Shown here: positions 1 through 9,400 of the stretch, in pieces | Position numbering within the stretch: the first letter of the stretch is position 1 | How the letters are laid out: every line of letters starts with the position of its first letter | Source: Actinomycetota bacterium | GTDB lineage: Bacteria; Actinomycetota; Thermoleophilia; Solirubrobacterales; 70-9 | Assembly (NCBI GenBank): GCA_018268575.1 | Contig: JAFDWF010000157.1 | Coordinates: forward strand, 1 to 33,447 | Length of the DNA stretch: 33,447 bases | Reading direction: 5' to 3' | The notes under the pieces: generated by a model | What the model was told of the DNA's origin: nothing | Database searches by the model: none | What the model saw: only the letters and a program-made list of their open reading frames with translations | Program-made: the position numbers and the translations under genes

Positions 1-132
1 GACGCCGAGGCTTTTCATCAGCTCCCGCTCGGAGGGGACGCGGGTGCCCGCGGGCATGTCCCTGACCGCCTCGGCGAGCTGCGCGCCGACGGTCTCGGCC
101 AGCTTGCGGCGCGGCGCCTTGGTCAAGACCAA
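1..132 (-). CDS. GntR-family regulator, N-terminal fragment (runs off the window)
   Basis: Only the first 44 codons lie in the window; the rest is beyond base 1. The reading frame is open back to a stop at 204-202. The best start is TTG at 132-130, preceded at good spacing by a GGGAGAAG ribosome-binding site; TTG at 126 is an alternative. The peptide contains 'GTRVPSERELMKSLGV', the signature of the GntR winged-helix domain (usual form G..LPSEReLa..lgVSR). The gene follows the nine-gene catabolic operon in the same direction after about 70 nt, so it is probably its regulator. The effector domain (FCD or UTRA) cannot be seen. Confidence 0.8.
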   Translation of the reverse strand, partial: MVLTKAPRRKLAETVGAQLAEAVRDMPAGTRVPSERELMKSLGV

Positions 133-201
133 GCCTGCTTCTCCCGATCCTTCTTTCTTGGCCAAGGCGGCCGAACGATACAGCCTGAAGACGACCGCGA
201 G

Positions 202-2118
202 CTAGTGGCCTGACAGCTCCATCTGCAACCGGGCCGACCCATGTGCCTCGAGCTCGAAGGCGAAGGCACCGCCCGCGGGATGGACGATCTCGCCGTGATC
301 GCGGAAGGCGGCGGGGTCCTCGCGTGCGAGGCTCTCGGAGCGGCTCTCGAGGATGCGGAGCTGTCCGCCGACCGCGCCCGCCGCCTCGATTTCGACCGTC
401 CGAGGATGCTGGCCCAGGTTCGCCACCAGTGCCACCGTCGAGCCTTCCTGTCGAGCCGCCAAGCCGCTGACCCAGGGCTCCTCTCCCGACCTCAGGCGAA
501 GGATCGGCGCCCCGCGAAGCGCCGCGAGGTCGGCTAGCGCGTGGAACGCCGGGAAGGTGTCCCCGCCGTCGAAGACGCCGCACGGCCCGGCCAGCGCGAA
601 GTAGGTGACCGAGTCGGCACCTGCCTCCGCCACCTGCTTGTAGGAGCCGATCGTCCAGGCGGCGGTGAAAAGGTGGCGCTGCCGCCCGTCGACGTTGTCG
701 CCCTCCGCTTCCGGCGCGTCCTCGCGCGCGTTGGGGTTGAATCGCGGCCGCAGCGTGATCGGGCTGACGCAGAGCAGGCGCTCCCCGGCGAAGTTCCTCG
801 CCGCCCGCACCTGCTCCGCCTGCCCGTCCAGGTTCTCCGCCAGATCGGCGTCGGCGAAGGCGTGTACTTGGGGGTTCACCGACCAGGCGATCAGTGGAAA
901 TGGGCGCAGGTCGGGAAGCGAGCGGTGCAGCTCGTTGAAGAACAGGTTCGTCCCACCGCCGACCGGGATGTCACCCGGGAGCCCCTCCCGCAACAACGGG
1001 ATCCATGCCGCCGGCGTCGCCTCCTCGCCGGCCGGGAACACGAGCACGCGTGCGACCCGGGCCCCGGCCTCGGCGACCGCTCCGGCGATCCGCTCGAGCG
1101 GTCGCGTCACCTTGCCCGGGCTGAAGCGAGGGTCGCCGGCAGGAAACAGCGCCAGCTCGAGTGCCGCGTCCGCCTTCGCGCAGCTCTCGAGGACCGTCGT
1201 CAACGTCCCCTCCCAACCATCCGCCGCGAGGTCCAGGTCGAAGCGCAGATGCGCCGGCCCGAGCAACCGGGCGCGCGCATCGCTCCCGGCTTCGGGCCGA
1301 TCGCCGAGGTCGACACCGATGTCGGGGGCCTGACGGCCGAGCGGAGATCCCAACTCGAAGCGAACTGGTCCTTCGGCGTGAGGTCCGAGGTATCGCCGCG
1401 GACGGCGCGCCCGGGTGGCCTCTTCGCCGCGGCGTGGCTCGAAGCTCAGCTTCACCCGTTGGGTGAACCGCTCGCCCTCCCGGACAGTGTGGTGGTAACC
1501 GGTGAATCCGGGCATCGAGTAGGTCTTGTAGGAGGCGTCGCTCCAGTTCCGCTGGTCCTCAGTCTCGTAGAGATCGCCGCCGAAATCGAAGTGCACGAAG
1601 CCTGCGGCCTGATCGATCGTCAGCTCGGTCATCGGTGGCAGCATCGGCATATCCACGGCCGCGTCGCGCACCGGAACCTGCGGGTAGATGAGGTCCGGCA
1701 TGACACCCTCCGCAAGGGAGCCGTGCGCAGCTCCGGCCCAGGGCCGGCCGGCGACGCCGGCGATCGGATGATGGACGCAGAGACCGATCTTCGCGAAGGA
1801 GAACTCGGCCCTCGCCGTCGCGCGCATCACGTACTCGATGCGACCGTCTACGTGCCCGTCGATCTCCAGATCCCAGTCGAGGTCGACGGCACCTTGTCGA
1901 TTGGAGAGGCTCATCCGCACGGCGAAGGAGTCCTCGCGGATCTCGACGTCACGGCTGCGCTCGACCGCGGGGACGGTGTTCCAGTCAGGGTCGCGCACCG
2001 CCATGTATATGCGCCTGACTATCTCCTGCCCCTCGTGCGCGAGATAGCGCAGGTCCGAACCGTCGAGGACGAGCTCCAGCCGACCGGCGTGCAAGATCAT
2101 CGCTTCTCCCTCTGTCAT
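202..2118 (-). CDS. D-apionate-lactonase-like protein (ApnL family)
   Basis: A 638-residue protein with no signal peptide. The N-terminal stretch (about residues 8-50) reads 'AGRLELVLDGSDLRYL' and later 'MAVRDPDW', which I recognise as the opening of D-apionate lactonase (ApnL), the hydrolase that opens apionolactone in D-apiose breakdown. Length also fits. A beta-rich first half is followed by what looks like a TIM-barrel half (about 290-540). ATG at 2118 overlaps the upstream stop by 4 nt. ATG at 2100 has a better ribosome-binding site (GAGGGAGAAG) and may be the true start. It is the last enzyme of the operon. None of the other apionate genes (ApnO, RuBisCO-like proteins) is present, so the true substrate may be another sugar lactone. 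Confidence 0.6.
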   Translation of the reverse strand: MTEGEAMILHAGRLELVLDGSDLRYLAHEGQEIVRRIYMAVRDPDWNTVPAVERSRDVEIREDSFAVRMSLSNRQGAVDLDWDLEIDGHVDGRIEYVMRATARAEFSFAKIGLCVHHPIAGVAGRPWAGAAHGSLAEGVMPDLIYPQVPVRDAAVDMPMLPPMTELTIDQAAGFVHFDFGGDLYETEDQRNWSDASYKTYSMPGFTGYHHTVREGERFTQRVKLSFEPRRGEEATRARRPRRYLGPHAEGPVRFELGSPLGRQAPDIGVDLGDRPEAGSDARARLLGPAHLRFDLDLAADGWEGTLTTVLESCAKADAALELALFPAGDPRFSPGKVTRPLERIAGAVAEAGARVARVLVFPAGEEATPAAWIPLLREGLPGDIPVGGGTNLFFNELHRSLPDLRPFPLIAWSVNPQVHAFADADLAENLDGQAEQVRAARNFAGERLLCVSPITLRPRFNPNAREDAPEAEGDNVDGRQRHLFTAAWTIGSYKQVAEAGADSVTYFALAGPCGVFDGGDTFPAFHALADLAALRGAPILRLRSGEEPWVSGLAARQEGSTVALVANLGQHPRTVEIEAAGAVGGQLRILESRSESLAREDPAAFRDHGEIVHPAGGAFAFELEAHGSARLQMELSGH

Positions 2119-3257
2119 CGCATCGACCCTGAGGTTTCGCTGCCATAGCGACCGAGCACCGGCCAGACATCGATGACGACTCCGTCTTCGGCGACGAAGT
2201 AGCAGTCGTAGAGATTGACCGTGGTCGGCGAGTAGCCGGGCATCAGCTGGACGGTGTCACCCACCCGGACGCCCGGAGTGGCGAGCTCGACGGCGATGTG
2301 CTCCTCGTGGATGAAGTGCTCGCCATGTTCGAAGCGAACCTTGCCGTCGGCGCCAACGAGCTCCGGCGACACCCGATCGATGCCGATCGACTTACGGCCG
2401 CAGTCGAGCACCGCCATCGCGCCGTCCAGCGAGATGACGGTTGCCAGCACGGTCAGCGCCGGATCGAAGCCGGGCACGAGATTGCGGTGGAAGGCATCGG
2501 AGAAGATGTAGGAGCCCGCGTGGATCTCAGTGATCCGCGGGTTGGCACCGGTGATGTCCCAGGTGCCGAGCCCGCCGGCGGCGACGATCTCGGTCGGCAG
2601 GCCGCGGGCGACGAAGGCGTCGACGAGCTCCAGCAGCTCGCCGTTTGCGGCACGCGCCTTTCGCACCCGTTCGTCGCGGTCGGGCTCGAGCATGCAGTGC
2701 CCCTCGTAGCCGAACGGGCCCCAGAGGCGCAGGCCCGGGAGCCGCACGACCAGCTCGGCAAGCTCGGTCGCGGCCGCGACCCCGCGGACCCCCGCCCGGT
2801 GCAGGCCGACGTCGAGCTCGACCAGGATCCCGACCTCGCTCCCCGCCGCCGATGCCGCGGCGGAGACCTGCTCGGCGTTGCCGGCGTCGTCGACCAGCGC
2901 GATCACCTTGCCGAGCCCGGCCAGCCGGGCCAGCTCGCGGACCTTCCCGGGGCCCACCACCTGATTGGCGACGAGGACGTCAGAGAGACCGGCCTCGATC
3001 ATCGCCGTCGCCTCCCACACCGTAGCCGTGGTCAGCCCGATCGCTCCGGCCTCGAGCTGCATCCGGCCCAGCATCGGGCTCTTGTGGATCTTCGCGTGCG
3101 GGCGCAGCGCCGCGGGCACGGTCTCCATCCGGCGCCGCATCTCCTCGATGTTGGCCCGCACCTTCGCCAGATCGACGATCAGGGCCGGGGTGGGCAACTG
3201 CTCCACCGGACGGCCGATCAGCTGTCGCGGGGCACAGAGGTCGCGGGCGGCGCTCAT
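2115..3257 (-). CDS. Fold-type III PLP enzyme (D-threonine aldolase / D-serine dehydratase-like), metal site absent
   Basis: 380 residues. An alanine-racemase-type PLP barrel with 'RPHAKIHKSP' at residues 52-61 (Lys56 the probable Schiff-base lysine), followed by the C-terminal beta domain of the DSD1/D-threonine aldolase family. Members cleave or dehydrate beta-hydroxy-D-amino acids and normally hold a divalent metal with an HxC or HxD pair in a motif like PxHxCxTVN. Here the equivalent is 'MPGYSPTTVNLYD' (339-351), so the His is Tyr342 and the Cys/Asp is Pro344. Zinc- or magnesium-dependent chemistry is therefore doubtful; a racemase or another PLP reaction is possible. ATG overlaps the upstream stop by 4 nt (ATGA). 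Confidence 0.85.
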   Translation of the reverse strand: MSAARDLCAPRQLIGRPVEQLPTPALIVDLAKVRANIEEMRRRMETVPAALRPHAKIHKSPMLGRMQLEAGAIGLTTATVWEATAMIEAGLSDVLVANQVVGPGKVRELARLAGLGKVIALVDDAGNAEQVSAAASAAGSEVGILVELDVGLHRAGVRGVAAATELAELVVRLPGLRLWGPFGYEGHCMLEPDRDERVRKARAANGELLELVDAFVARGLPTEIVAAGGLGTWDITGANPRITEIHAGSYIFSDAFHRNLVPGFDPALTVLATVISLDGAMAVLDCGRKSIGIDRVSPELVGADGKVRFEHGEHFIHEEHIAVELATPGVRVGDTVQLMPGYSPTTVNLYDCYFVAEDGVVIDVWPVLGRYGSETSGSMR

Positions 3258-3694
3258 CTGTCCAGCATCCCAGTCGACGCGTCGACGTCCTGCTCATGGT
3301 CGAACTGCGTAACCTCGATCCGTGCTCCGCAGGGCGGATCCCCGGTGACGAACGCCGAAGGCCTGCCGCGACCGCTGCCGATCGTCGCCGGCGGTGTGCC
3401 ACCCGGGGAGAGGGCGGCGGCACCCTCGGTAACGTCGTCCACCCCGAAGCAGATGTGATGAAAGCCCTCGCCGTGGGCGGTGAGGAACTCAGCCAGCGGG
3501 CTGCTGTCGTCGAGCGGCTCAACCAGCTGGATGGCGGCGTTGCCGCAGTCAAGGTAGGTGAGGCGGACGTTCGGTCGCTCGATGACTTCGCTGGTCGGTA
3601 CCTCCAGCCCGAAGCGGTCGCGGAAATGCCGCAGCGCCGCGTCGGTGTTGCGAACGGCGATCGCCACATGGTCGAGCCGGCGGATAACGGTCAC
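3254..3694 (-). CDS. VOC-superfamily protein, methylmalonyl-CoA-epimerase-like
   Basis: 146 residues from GTG at 3694, chosen because it forms a 4-nt GTGA overlap with the preceding aldolase gene and places 'RRLDHVAIAV' at the N-terminus, where family members begin. Two beta-alpha-beta-beta-beta modules are visible. The likely metal ligands are the His of LDHVAIAV, the Gln of AIQLVEP, the His of FHHICFGV and the Glu of ARIEVTQF: the H-Q-H-E set of methylmalonyl-CoA epimerase. In this operon it may epimerise or isomerise a pathway intermediate rather than methylmalonyl-CoA; that is inference. Confidence 0.8.
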   Translation of the reverse strand: MTVIRRLDHVAIAVRNTDAALRHFRDRFGLEVPTSEVIERPNVRLTYLDCGNAAIQLVEPLDDSSPLAEFLTAHGEGFHHICFGVDDVTEGAAALSPGGTPPATIGSGRGRPSAFVTGDPPCGARIEVTQFDHEQDVDASTGMLDR

Positions 3695-4530
3695 GCGCCA
3701 CCCCCGAAGACGTCCATCTTGGCGGCGGCGACCGCTTCCACCGCCGCGACCTGGCAATCATGCAGTTCCAACAGGTCGAAGCCCTCCAGCGCCCGCGGCA
3801 GGACCTGCTCGGTGGCCAGCATCGAAGCCTGCCGGAGCTCGAGGTTGACGTTCACCTTCGTCACGCCGAGCTCGACCGCGCGCCGGACATGGTCGGCGTC
3901 CAAGCCGGAGGCGCCGTGTAACGAGAGGTGGATGTCGGTCCGTTCGCGGATCCGCGTCAGGCGCTCCCAGTCGAGCCGCGGCGGCGCGGCATAGGCACCG
4001 TGCACGTTGCCGATCGACACCGCGAGGCAGCTGGCCCCGGTGGCGGCGACGAAGCCGGGCACCTGGTCGGGGTCGGTAAGGGACCCGGCCTCGGTGAGCG
4101 CGGCCACGTCCTCCCCACCCTCCAGATGACCGAGCTCGGCCTCGACCTCGGCCCCGCTGGAGGCGAGACGGTCACGGGCGGCGGCGACCAGCTCGACGTT
4201 GCGCTCGAACGACAGCTTCGAGCCGTCGGCCATCACCGCGCCGCAGCCGAGCTCACCCGCCCGGGCGATCAGCTCGCCGTCGGCCACGTGGTCGAGTTGC
4301 AGACAGACCGCCACCTCTGCCCGCTCCGCGCAGGTGCGCAGGGCGGCGAGCAGCTCCGGGCCGCGGCTGCGGACGAAGGAGGCACGGCTGATCAGGAGGA
4401 TCACCGGGGCGCGACGGCTCTCGGCGGCGCGCAGGATGCCGGATGCGGCCTCGAGGTCGTAGGCGGTGAAGGCGCCGACGGCCCGGCCCGACCCTGGCTC
4501 ACCGAGGACCTCCGACAGCGGCGCGATCAC
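3691..4530 (-). CDS. Class II (zinc) fructose/tagatose-bisphosphate-type aldolase
   Basis: 279 residues from GTG at 4530, which overlaps the kinase stop by 4 nt; family members are about 280-290 residues. Zinc ligands are apparent: His81 in 'LQLDHVADG' (with the catalytic Asp before it), His177 in 'IGNVHGAY' and His204 in 'LSLHGASGL'. A Glu-rich loop 'EVEAELGHLEG' (128-138) also matches the family. GatY/KbaY/FbaA enzymes cleave ketose bisphosphates to dihydroxyacetone phosphate plus an aldehyde. Coupling directly downstream of an acid-sugar kinase suggests that it cleaves the phosphorylated product of that kinase. Confidence 0.9.
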   Translation of the reverse strand: MIAPLSEVLGEPGSGRAVGAFTAYDLEAASGILRAAESRRAPVILLISRASFVRSRGPELLAALRTCAERAEVAVCLQLDHVADGELIARAGELGCGAVMADGSKLSFERNVELVAAARDRLASSGAEVEAELGHLEGGEDVAALTEAGSLTDPDQVPGFVAATGASCLAVSIGNVHGAYAAPPRLDWERLTRIRERTDIHLSLHGASGLDADHVRRAVELGVTKVNVNLELRQASMLATEQVLPRALEGFDLLELHDCQVAAVEAVAAAKMDVFGGGA

Positions 4531-5816
4531 GCCGCCACCCCGATCAGATCGATCAGGTCGACCAGCGCATCGTCGCCTCCCACGTTGCCAGGCACGACCA
4601 CGTATGGAAGCTGGGCACGCTCGGGGGTGTCGACGCTCCAAAGGGACACCCCATCGCGGAGCGGCCCGAGGACCTGGGCGAGGCTGCTGGCGAGTCCGAT
4701 GCGGACGTTGACGGCGGAGGTGATGCCGCCCTTGGAGATGACCACGCCGACCCGCTCGCGCAGGCCCGCCAGGACGGCGGCAAGGCCGGCGGCGATGGCC
4801 TGGCCGGCCATCGCCGAGTCGCCATCACGGTACAGCTCGCGCTCCGTCGCTACCACCGCCAGGCCTTCGTCGCGGAGCCGGCGCTCGGCGGCCGCGACCG
4901 CGCCCGCGACCTCCTCGGCGCAGGCCGCGCCCGCGAGCCGTTCGGGACTGACCCAGACGGCGCTGTCGGGATGGCGGTCGAGGAGCGCCGCCAGTTGCCG
5001 ACCGCTAGCAGGGACATGGGAGCCGCAGAGGACGAGGATCGGCCCGGCGTCGGGAGGCTCGACGAATCCGTCGGCGGTCGCGCCCGAGAAGGCACCGACG
5101 AAGGCCGGCGCGCAGCGGACGATCACCTCGACGCCGGCGGCGAGCGCGGCGCGCAGCCCTTCGGCGACGAGGCCCAGGTCGGCAAGCTCGATGCTGTCGA
5201 CGGCGACGGCCGCGGCGCCGCCCCCTGTGAGCTCACCGAGGACGGCGCCGAGAGCATCGGGACCGCGGCGCAGCTCGCGCAGCCCCACCACGCGCCCGCG
5301 GGCGGCGGGGAAACGTCCCCCCGAGCGCTCCTCCGCCCACTCCAGGAGGAGGGAGTTGGAGTAGGCGAAGTCGAGATCCCGGCCGTAGTCGGTCTCGGCC
5401 ACCGGCACCCGCTTTCCGTCCTGCTCGAGGTAGTGCATCCCCCCGATCGTCACCCGGCCCGCCGCCGGCAATGCGGGCACCAGCAAGAGGATCGGTTCCT
5501 TGCCGGGATACAGGGCGTCGCGCAGGCCCTCGTACTCGGGCAGCAGGTGCGCCCGCAGGGTGCTGTCGCCGCGCAGGAAGACCGGCGCACCGGGGAAGGC
5601 CGCTGCCGCGGCGGCGGCGGCATCCTGGGTCACGGCCTCGGCGGCCGTGGGCGAGAGGGCGCGGGCGTTGGTCAGCAGGTGGACCGCGAGCGGGCGCTGC
5701 GCCGCGACCGACGCGAGAAGCTCGACATCCCACTCGAGGGCGACCGGGACGCCGGCCTCCCCCTGTGCCCCGGTGGGATCGTCGTCGAGGACGACCAGCG
5801 GCGACGGGGTGCTCAC
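4527..5816 (-). CDS. Four-carbon acid sugar kinase family protein (DUF1537; OtnK/DtnK/OiaK-like)
   Basis: 429 residues, the usual length. N-terminal 'VLDDDPTGAQ' (9-18) and 'LRGDSTLRAH' (81-90) are the substrate-domain signatures, and 'SKGGITSAVNVRIG' near residue 370 is the C-terminal nucleotide-binding signature. Characterised members phosphorylate 3-oxo-tetronate, D-threonate, D-erythronate or 3-oxo-isoapionate. The neighbour is a class II FBP-type aldolase, not the usual PdxA2, RuBisCO-like protein or OtnC. The kinase may therefore act on a different oxo acid sugar. ATG overlaps the upstream gene by 4 nt (ATGA). Confidence 0.9.
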   Translation of the reverse strand: MSTPSPLVVLDDDPTGAQGEAGVPVALEWDVELLASVAAQRPLAVHLLTNARALSPTAAEAVTQDAAAAAAAAFPGAPVFLRGDSTLRAHLLPEYEGLRDALYPGKEPILLLVPALPAAGRVTIGGMHYLEQDGKRVPVAETDYGRDLDFAYSNSLLLEWAEERSGGRFPAARGRVVGLRELRRGPDALGAVLGELTGGGAAAVAVDSIELADLGLVAEGLRAALAAGVEVIVRCAPAFVGAFSGATADGFVEPPDAGPILVLCGSHVPASGRQLAALLDRHPDSAVWVSPERLAGAACAEEVAGAVAAAERRLRDEGLAVVATERELYRDGDSAMAGQAIAAGLAAVLAGLRERVGVVISKGGITSAVNVRIGLASSLAQVLGPLRDGVSLWSVDTPERAQLPYVVVPGNVGGDDALVDLIDLIGVAA

Positions 5817-6829
5817 GCGTCCCTCGCCAGCGCCGCGGCGACGTCGATGATCATGTCCTCCTGGCCGACGACGGCCTTGCGCCGGCCCAGCTCGAGGATG
5901 AGCTCGCGCGGGTCGACCTCGAAGCGCTCGCCGGCGCGGATCGCGTGCAGGAGAAAGCTTGCGGGTACACCGGCGTAGCCGAGCGTGCCGGTGAGGCGGT
6001 CGATCACGATCGGCCCCGGCATCAGCTCCGGTCGCACGAAGTCGTCGGCGATGTCCTGGACCCCGAGGAGATCGACGCCGGTCTCGTATCCGAGCCGGTC
6101 GAGCACCGCGATCAGCGGCTCGGCCTGACAGTTGCCGGCGCCGGCTCCCATCCCGGCAAGCGTGACGTCGATGATCGTCGCCCCCTCTTCGATCGCGGCG
6201 ACGCTGTTGGAGACCGCGAGCGAGAGGTTGTTGTGCTCGTGGATCCCGATCTCCACCTCGGCCGGTAGCGCCTCGCGCAGCGCCTTCACCGCGGCGCGCA
6301 CATCGTCGCGCATCAGGGCTCCGGCGGAGTCGACCAGGTACACCGCTTCGCCCCCGGCGTCGACGACGATACGGGCGTTCTCGGCGATCCGCTCGGGGGT
6401 CGCAATATGGGCCATATTGAGGTGGCTGTGGGCGGCCATGCCAAGCTCACGGGCGAGACCGATGTGCTGGACGCCGATGTCGGCCTCGGTGCAGACGGTG
6501 GAGACGCGGACCACCGTCGCGCCGGCCTCGTGCGCGGCGCGCAGATCCTCCTTGGTGCCGATCCCCGGCAACAGGGCCGTCGCGATCCGCGCGTTCTCCA
6601 TGACCCCGGCGGCGGCCGCGATCAGCTCGGCGTCCGGATGGGCGGGGAACCCGTACTGGCGGGACGCGCCGCCGAGGCCGTCGCCGTGGCCGACCGCCAC
6701 CGCCCAGACCCCGGCGTGGTCGAGCGCCGCCGCGACCTTCGCCACCTGCTCGGGAGAGAACCGGTGGGCGACCGAGTGCGAGCCGTCGCGGACCGTCGTG
6801 TCGATGATCTTGATCCGCTGCCCGCTCAC
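5813..6829 (-). CDS. 4-hydroxy-2-oxovalerate aldolase family (DmpG/HsaF/MhpE-like)
   Basis: 338 residues, standard length. The DRE-TIM barrel begins '[17 protein letters not shown]' (8-24), with the metal-binding Asp15 and catalytic His18. The '[12 protein letters not shown]' segment supplies the two metal-binding histidines, and the C-terminal communication domain is present. The enzyme splits 4-hydroxy-2-oxoacids into pyruvate and an aldehyde that is channelled to the partner dehydrogenase encoded immediately upstream (4-nt overlap). The 2-hydroxypentadienoate hydratase that usually accompanies the pair in aromatic or steroid pathways is missing, so its substrate probably arises another way. 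Confidence 0.95.
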   Translation of the reverse strand: MSGQRIKIIDTTVRDGSHSVAHRFSPEQVAKVAAALDHAGVWAVAVGHGDGLGGASRQYGFPAHPDAELIAAAAGVMENARIATALLPGIGTKEDLRAAHEAGATVVRVSTVCTEADIGVQHIGLARELGMAAHSHLNMAHIATPERIAENARIVVDAGGEAVYLVDSAGALMRDDVRAAVKALREALPAEVEIGIHEHNNLSLAVSNSVAAIEEGATIIDVTLAGMGAGAGNCQAEPLIAVLDRLGYETGVDLLGVQDIADDFVRPELMPGPIVIDRLTGTLGYAGVPASFLLHAIRAGERFEVDPRELILELGRRKAVVGQEDMIIDVAAALARDA

Positions 6830-7716
6830 GCTGCCACCTCCGTCTCGGCGAACTGCTGGGCGACCCGGATCGCGGCCGAGGTCATGATGTCAAGGTTGCC
6901 CGCGTACTCGGGCAGGTAGTCACCTGCCCCGGTCACCTCGAGCAGCACCGTGACGGTACCGTCCTTGACCAGCAGCGGTGCGGTCAGGCGGTAGCCGGGC
7001 ACGTAGGCCGAGACCTCGGCGACCCGCGCCTCGACCGCCGCGGTGATCTCGTCCAGATCGGCGCCGCCGACGTCGGCGAAGACGGTGTTCCGCATCACGA
7101 TGGGAGGGTCGGCAGGGTTCAGCAGGATGATGGCCTTGCTCCGCTCGGCGCCGCCGACGGTCTGCAGGGCGCGGGCGGTGGTCTGGGTGAACTCGTCGAT
7201 GTTCTGACGCGTGCCCGGCCCCGCCGAGCGGGCCGAGATGGTCGACACGATCTCGGCGTAGGAGACCGGGGCCGTATCGGCGATCGCGGCGATGATCGGC
7301 ACCGTCGCCTGAGCCCCACAGGTGACGAGGTTGACGTCCGGCTCGCCCAGCCGCTCGCGCAGGTTGACTGCCGGGATCACCGCCGGCCCCAATGCGGCGG
7401 GAGTGAGGTCGACCGACTTGACGTCGCGCTCGGCGAGCAGACGGGCGTGCTCAGCGTGCGCACGGGCCGAGGTGGCGTCGAAGACCAGGTCGACCCCATC
7501 GACCTGGTCCAGCATCGTCGCCAATCCGCCCGGGGTCGCATAGTGGCCGCGGCGGGCGGCGAGCGCGAGCCCGTCGGAGTCCGGGTCGATGCCGGCGACG
7601 CCGGCGAGTGCGAGCCCCTTCGCACGCTCGACCTTCAGCATCAGGTCGGTGCCGATGTTGCCCGAGCCGGCGATGCCGACTCGGAGCGGTGGGCGTTCAG
7701 CTTCCATCTCGCTCAT
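6826..7716 (-). CDS. Acetaldehyde dehydrogenase, acylating (DmpF/HsaG/MhpF-like)
   Basis: 296 residues. Rossmann motif '[13 protein letters not shown]' (13-25), catalytic Cys133 in '[12 protein letters not shown]', and '[16 protein letters not shown]', all typical of the CoA-acylating dehydrogenase that partners the aldolase encoded next to it. It oxidises acetaldehyde or propanal to the acyl-CoA with NAD+. The start overlaps the 3' end of the FAD oxidoreductase gene by 20 nt; a second in-frame ATG nine bases later would also overlap. Confidence 0.95.
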   Translation of the reverse strand: MSEMEAERPPLRVGIAGSGNIGTDLMLKVERAKGLALAGVAGIDPDSDGLALAARRGHYATPGGLATMLDQVDGVDLVFDATSARAHAEHARLLAERDVKSVDLTPAALGPAVIPAVNLRERLGEPDVNLVTCGAQATVPIIAAIADTAPVSYAEIVSTISARSAGPGTRQNIDEFTQTTARALQTVGGAERSKAIILLNPADPPIVMRNTVFADVGGADLDEITAAVEARVAEVSAYVPGYRLTAPLLVKDGTVTVLLEVTGAGDYLPEYAGNLDIMTSAAIRVAQQFAETEVAA

Positions 7717-8989
7717 ACCTCCTGCGGGGTCGGGGGAACCGCGAGAAGCGGTCCAAGGTGAAGGGCTCGAGGACCGACGGCCGGCGACCCGTGGTGATGA
7801 ACTCAGCGATCGCGTCGCCGGCCGGGGGCCCGAGGGTCATCCCCTGCATCGAGTAGCCGGTCGCGACGTAGAGGTTCTCGTAGGGCGCGGCACGATCGAG
7901 CACTGGTAGCCCGTCGGGGGCGATCGGGCGCATCCCGGCCCATTCGGATTCCACTTCCGGCCGCATCCACTCGCGGAAAGAGGCGCGGGCGCCGGCAATC
8001 GTCTGGTCGATCCGATGGCGGTCGAGATGCAGGTTCACGCCGCTGAACTCCATCGTGCCGCCGATTCGCATCTGATCGCCGAACGGCGTGCAGCCGACGT
8101 GGACGTCGGCCAGCAGAACCGCGTGGCGGGGGACGACCGACGGCGAGACCATGAAGCTGTATCCCTTCCCGGCCTGGACGGGGACGTCGACGCCGAGCTG
8201 CGCCAAGAGCGCCGGCGTCCACGAGCCGGCGGCGACGACGACCTTGTCGCCCTCGAGGTCTCCGGCCGCGGTACGGATGCTGCGCACCCGCGGGCCCGAC
8301 GCCTGGAAGTCGACGACCTCGGCGCCCTCGAGGACCTCGACGCCAAGGGCGCGGGCGGCGGCGGCGATGCCCCGGTTGAACGACTCGGGGCGCACATGCC
8401 AGTGCTGGTTGATCAAGAAGCCTGCGTGGACGTTGTCCGACAGCGCCGGCTCCAGCTCCCACAGCTCCTCGTCGGAGACGAGGTCGGCGGGGAGCTCGTA
8501 GCCGAACTCTTCCATCGGCCTGAGCTTCGCGAGCTCCGCCCGCAGAGCGACCGGATCGTGCGAGGCGATCAGCATCCCCTGTCGGTAGAGGTCGAACTCG
8601 ACACCGTCGTCGACCATCCCTTCGACCAGCTCGAACACCCGGCCGCCGAGCCGTGCCATCGAGGTCAGCCCGTGGCGGTAGGCGCGGGGATTGCAGTAGG
8701 ACCAGAAGCGCAGGAGCCAGGGCGCGAGGTTCCTGAGCTTCGAGGGGTTCAGGTAGAGGGCCGAGTCGCGGTTGAGGAGCGCGCGCATGCCCATCAGGGT
8801 CAACCCGGGCTCGGGCAGCGGCCCGGCCTGCGCCGGGCAGAGCCAGCCGCCGTTGCCGGCCGACGCGCCGCTGCCGACACGGTTGGACTCGACGACGGTG
8901 ACCTCGGCTCCACGCTTGGCGAGGTAGTAGGCGGTGCAGAGCCCGGCGACACCGCCGCCGACGACGAGGACCCGCCTGCCACCGCTCAC
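7697..8989 (-). CDS. FAD-dependent amine oxidoreductase (DadA / glycine-oxidase-like DAO family)
   Basis: 430 residues from GTG at 8989, which makes a 4-nt GTGA overlap with the RidA gene and starts directly at the FAD motif '[20 protein letters not shown]'. '[16 protein letters not shown]' and the C-terminal '[19 protein letters not shown]' match the D-amino-acid dehydrogenase branch of the DAO superfamily. It should oxidise an amino acid or secondary amine to an imine, which the neighbouring RidA would hydrolyse. The substrate cannot be read from sequence; glycine, a D-amino acid or hydroxyproline-like imino acids are possible. The same frame is open upstream to 9421, but that part only shadows the RidA gene. 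Confidence 0.9.
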   Translation of the reverse strand: MSGGRRVLVVGGGVAGLCTAYYLAKRGAEVTVVESNRVGSGASAGNGGWLCPAQAGPLPEPGLTLMGMRALLNRDSALYLNPSKLRNLAPWLLRFWSYCNPRAYRHGLTSMARLGGRVFELVEGMVDDGVEFDLYRQGMLIASHDPVALRAELAKLRPMEEFGYELPADLVSDEELWELEPALSDNVHAGFLINQHWHVRPESFNRGIAAAARALGVEVLEGAEVVDFQASGPRVRSIRTAAGDLEGDKVVVAAGSWTPALLAQLGVDVPVQAGKGYSFMVSPSVVPRHAVLLADVHVGCTPFGDQMRIGGTMEFSGVNLHLDRHRIDQTIAGARASFREWMRPEVESEWAGMRPIAPDGLPVLDRAAPYENLYVATGYSMQGMTLGPPAGDAIAEFITTGRRPSVLEPFTLDRFSRFPRPRRRYERDGS

Positions 8990-9384
8990 GCGGGCACCCC
9001 GGCGATCACCTGAAGCTCGATCAGCAGACCCTCGACGGCGAAGCCGGTGACCACTGTCGTCCGCGCCGGCGGCGAAGCCGGGAAGCGCTCGCGGAAGATG
9101 CGATTCCAGGCATCGAAGTCGCGGGCGTCGGCGAGGAAGCACTCGATGCGCACGACGTGGTCGAACCCGGAGCCGCCAGCCTCGAGCACCGAGCCGATGT
9201 CCTCGAAGACGGCCAGCGCCTGGGCCTCGAACCCGCCCTGACGCGGCCGCAGGGTCCCCGGCTCGACCGCCGCCCGCCCGGAGAGGAACAGCAGGTCGTC
9301 CCAGCGGACGGCATCCGCCATCAACGGCGTGGCCTCTTCGGAGGCACCCTCCGCCCAGATGATCCTTTTCGCGCTGCCAGGCAT
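8986..9384 (-). CDS. RidA/YjgF-family 2-iminoacid deaminase-like protein
   Basis: 132 residues, normal length for the family. 'PLMADAVRWDDLLFLSGRA' at the N-terminal half and 'PPARTTVVTGFAVEGLLIEL' at the C-terminal half are the RidA core. The Arg of 'PART' is the residue that binds the imino-acid carboxylate in active RidA proteins. It would release ammonia from the imine formed by the flavoprotein encoded next. It is the first gene of the operon: ATG at 9384 follows a GGAAGG ribosome-binding site, and a promoter/operator candidate lies just upstream. Confidence 0.9.
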   Translation of the reverse strand: MPGSAKRIIWAEGASEEATPLMADAVRWDDLLFLSGRAAVEPGTLRPRQGGFEAQALAVFEDIGSVLEAGGSGFDHVVRIECFLADARDFDAWNRIFRERFPASPPARTTVVTGFAVEGLLIELQVIAGVPA

Positions 9385-9400
9385 ATCGCCGCCTTCCTAA

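Noticed and set aside
541..2148. A 535-codon plus-strand open frame
   Set aside because: It is the antisense shadow of the lactonase-like gene, with no family features or ribosome-binding site.
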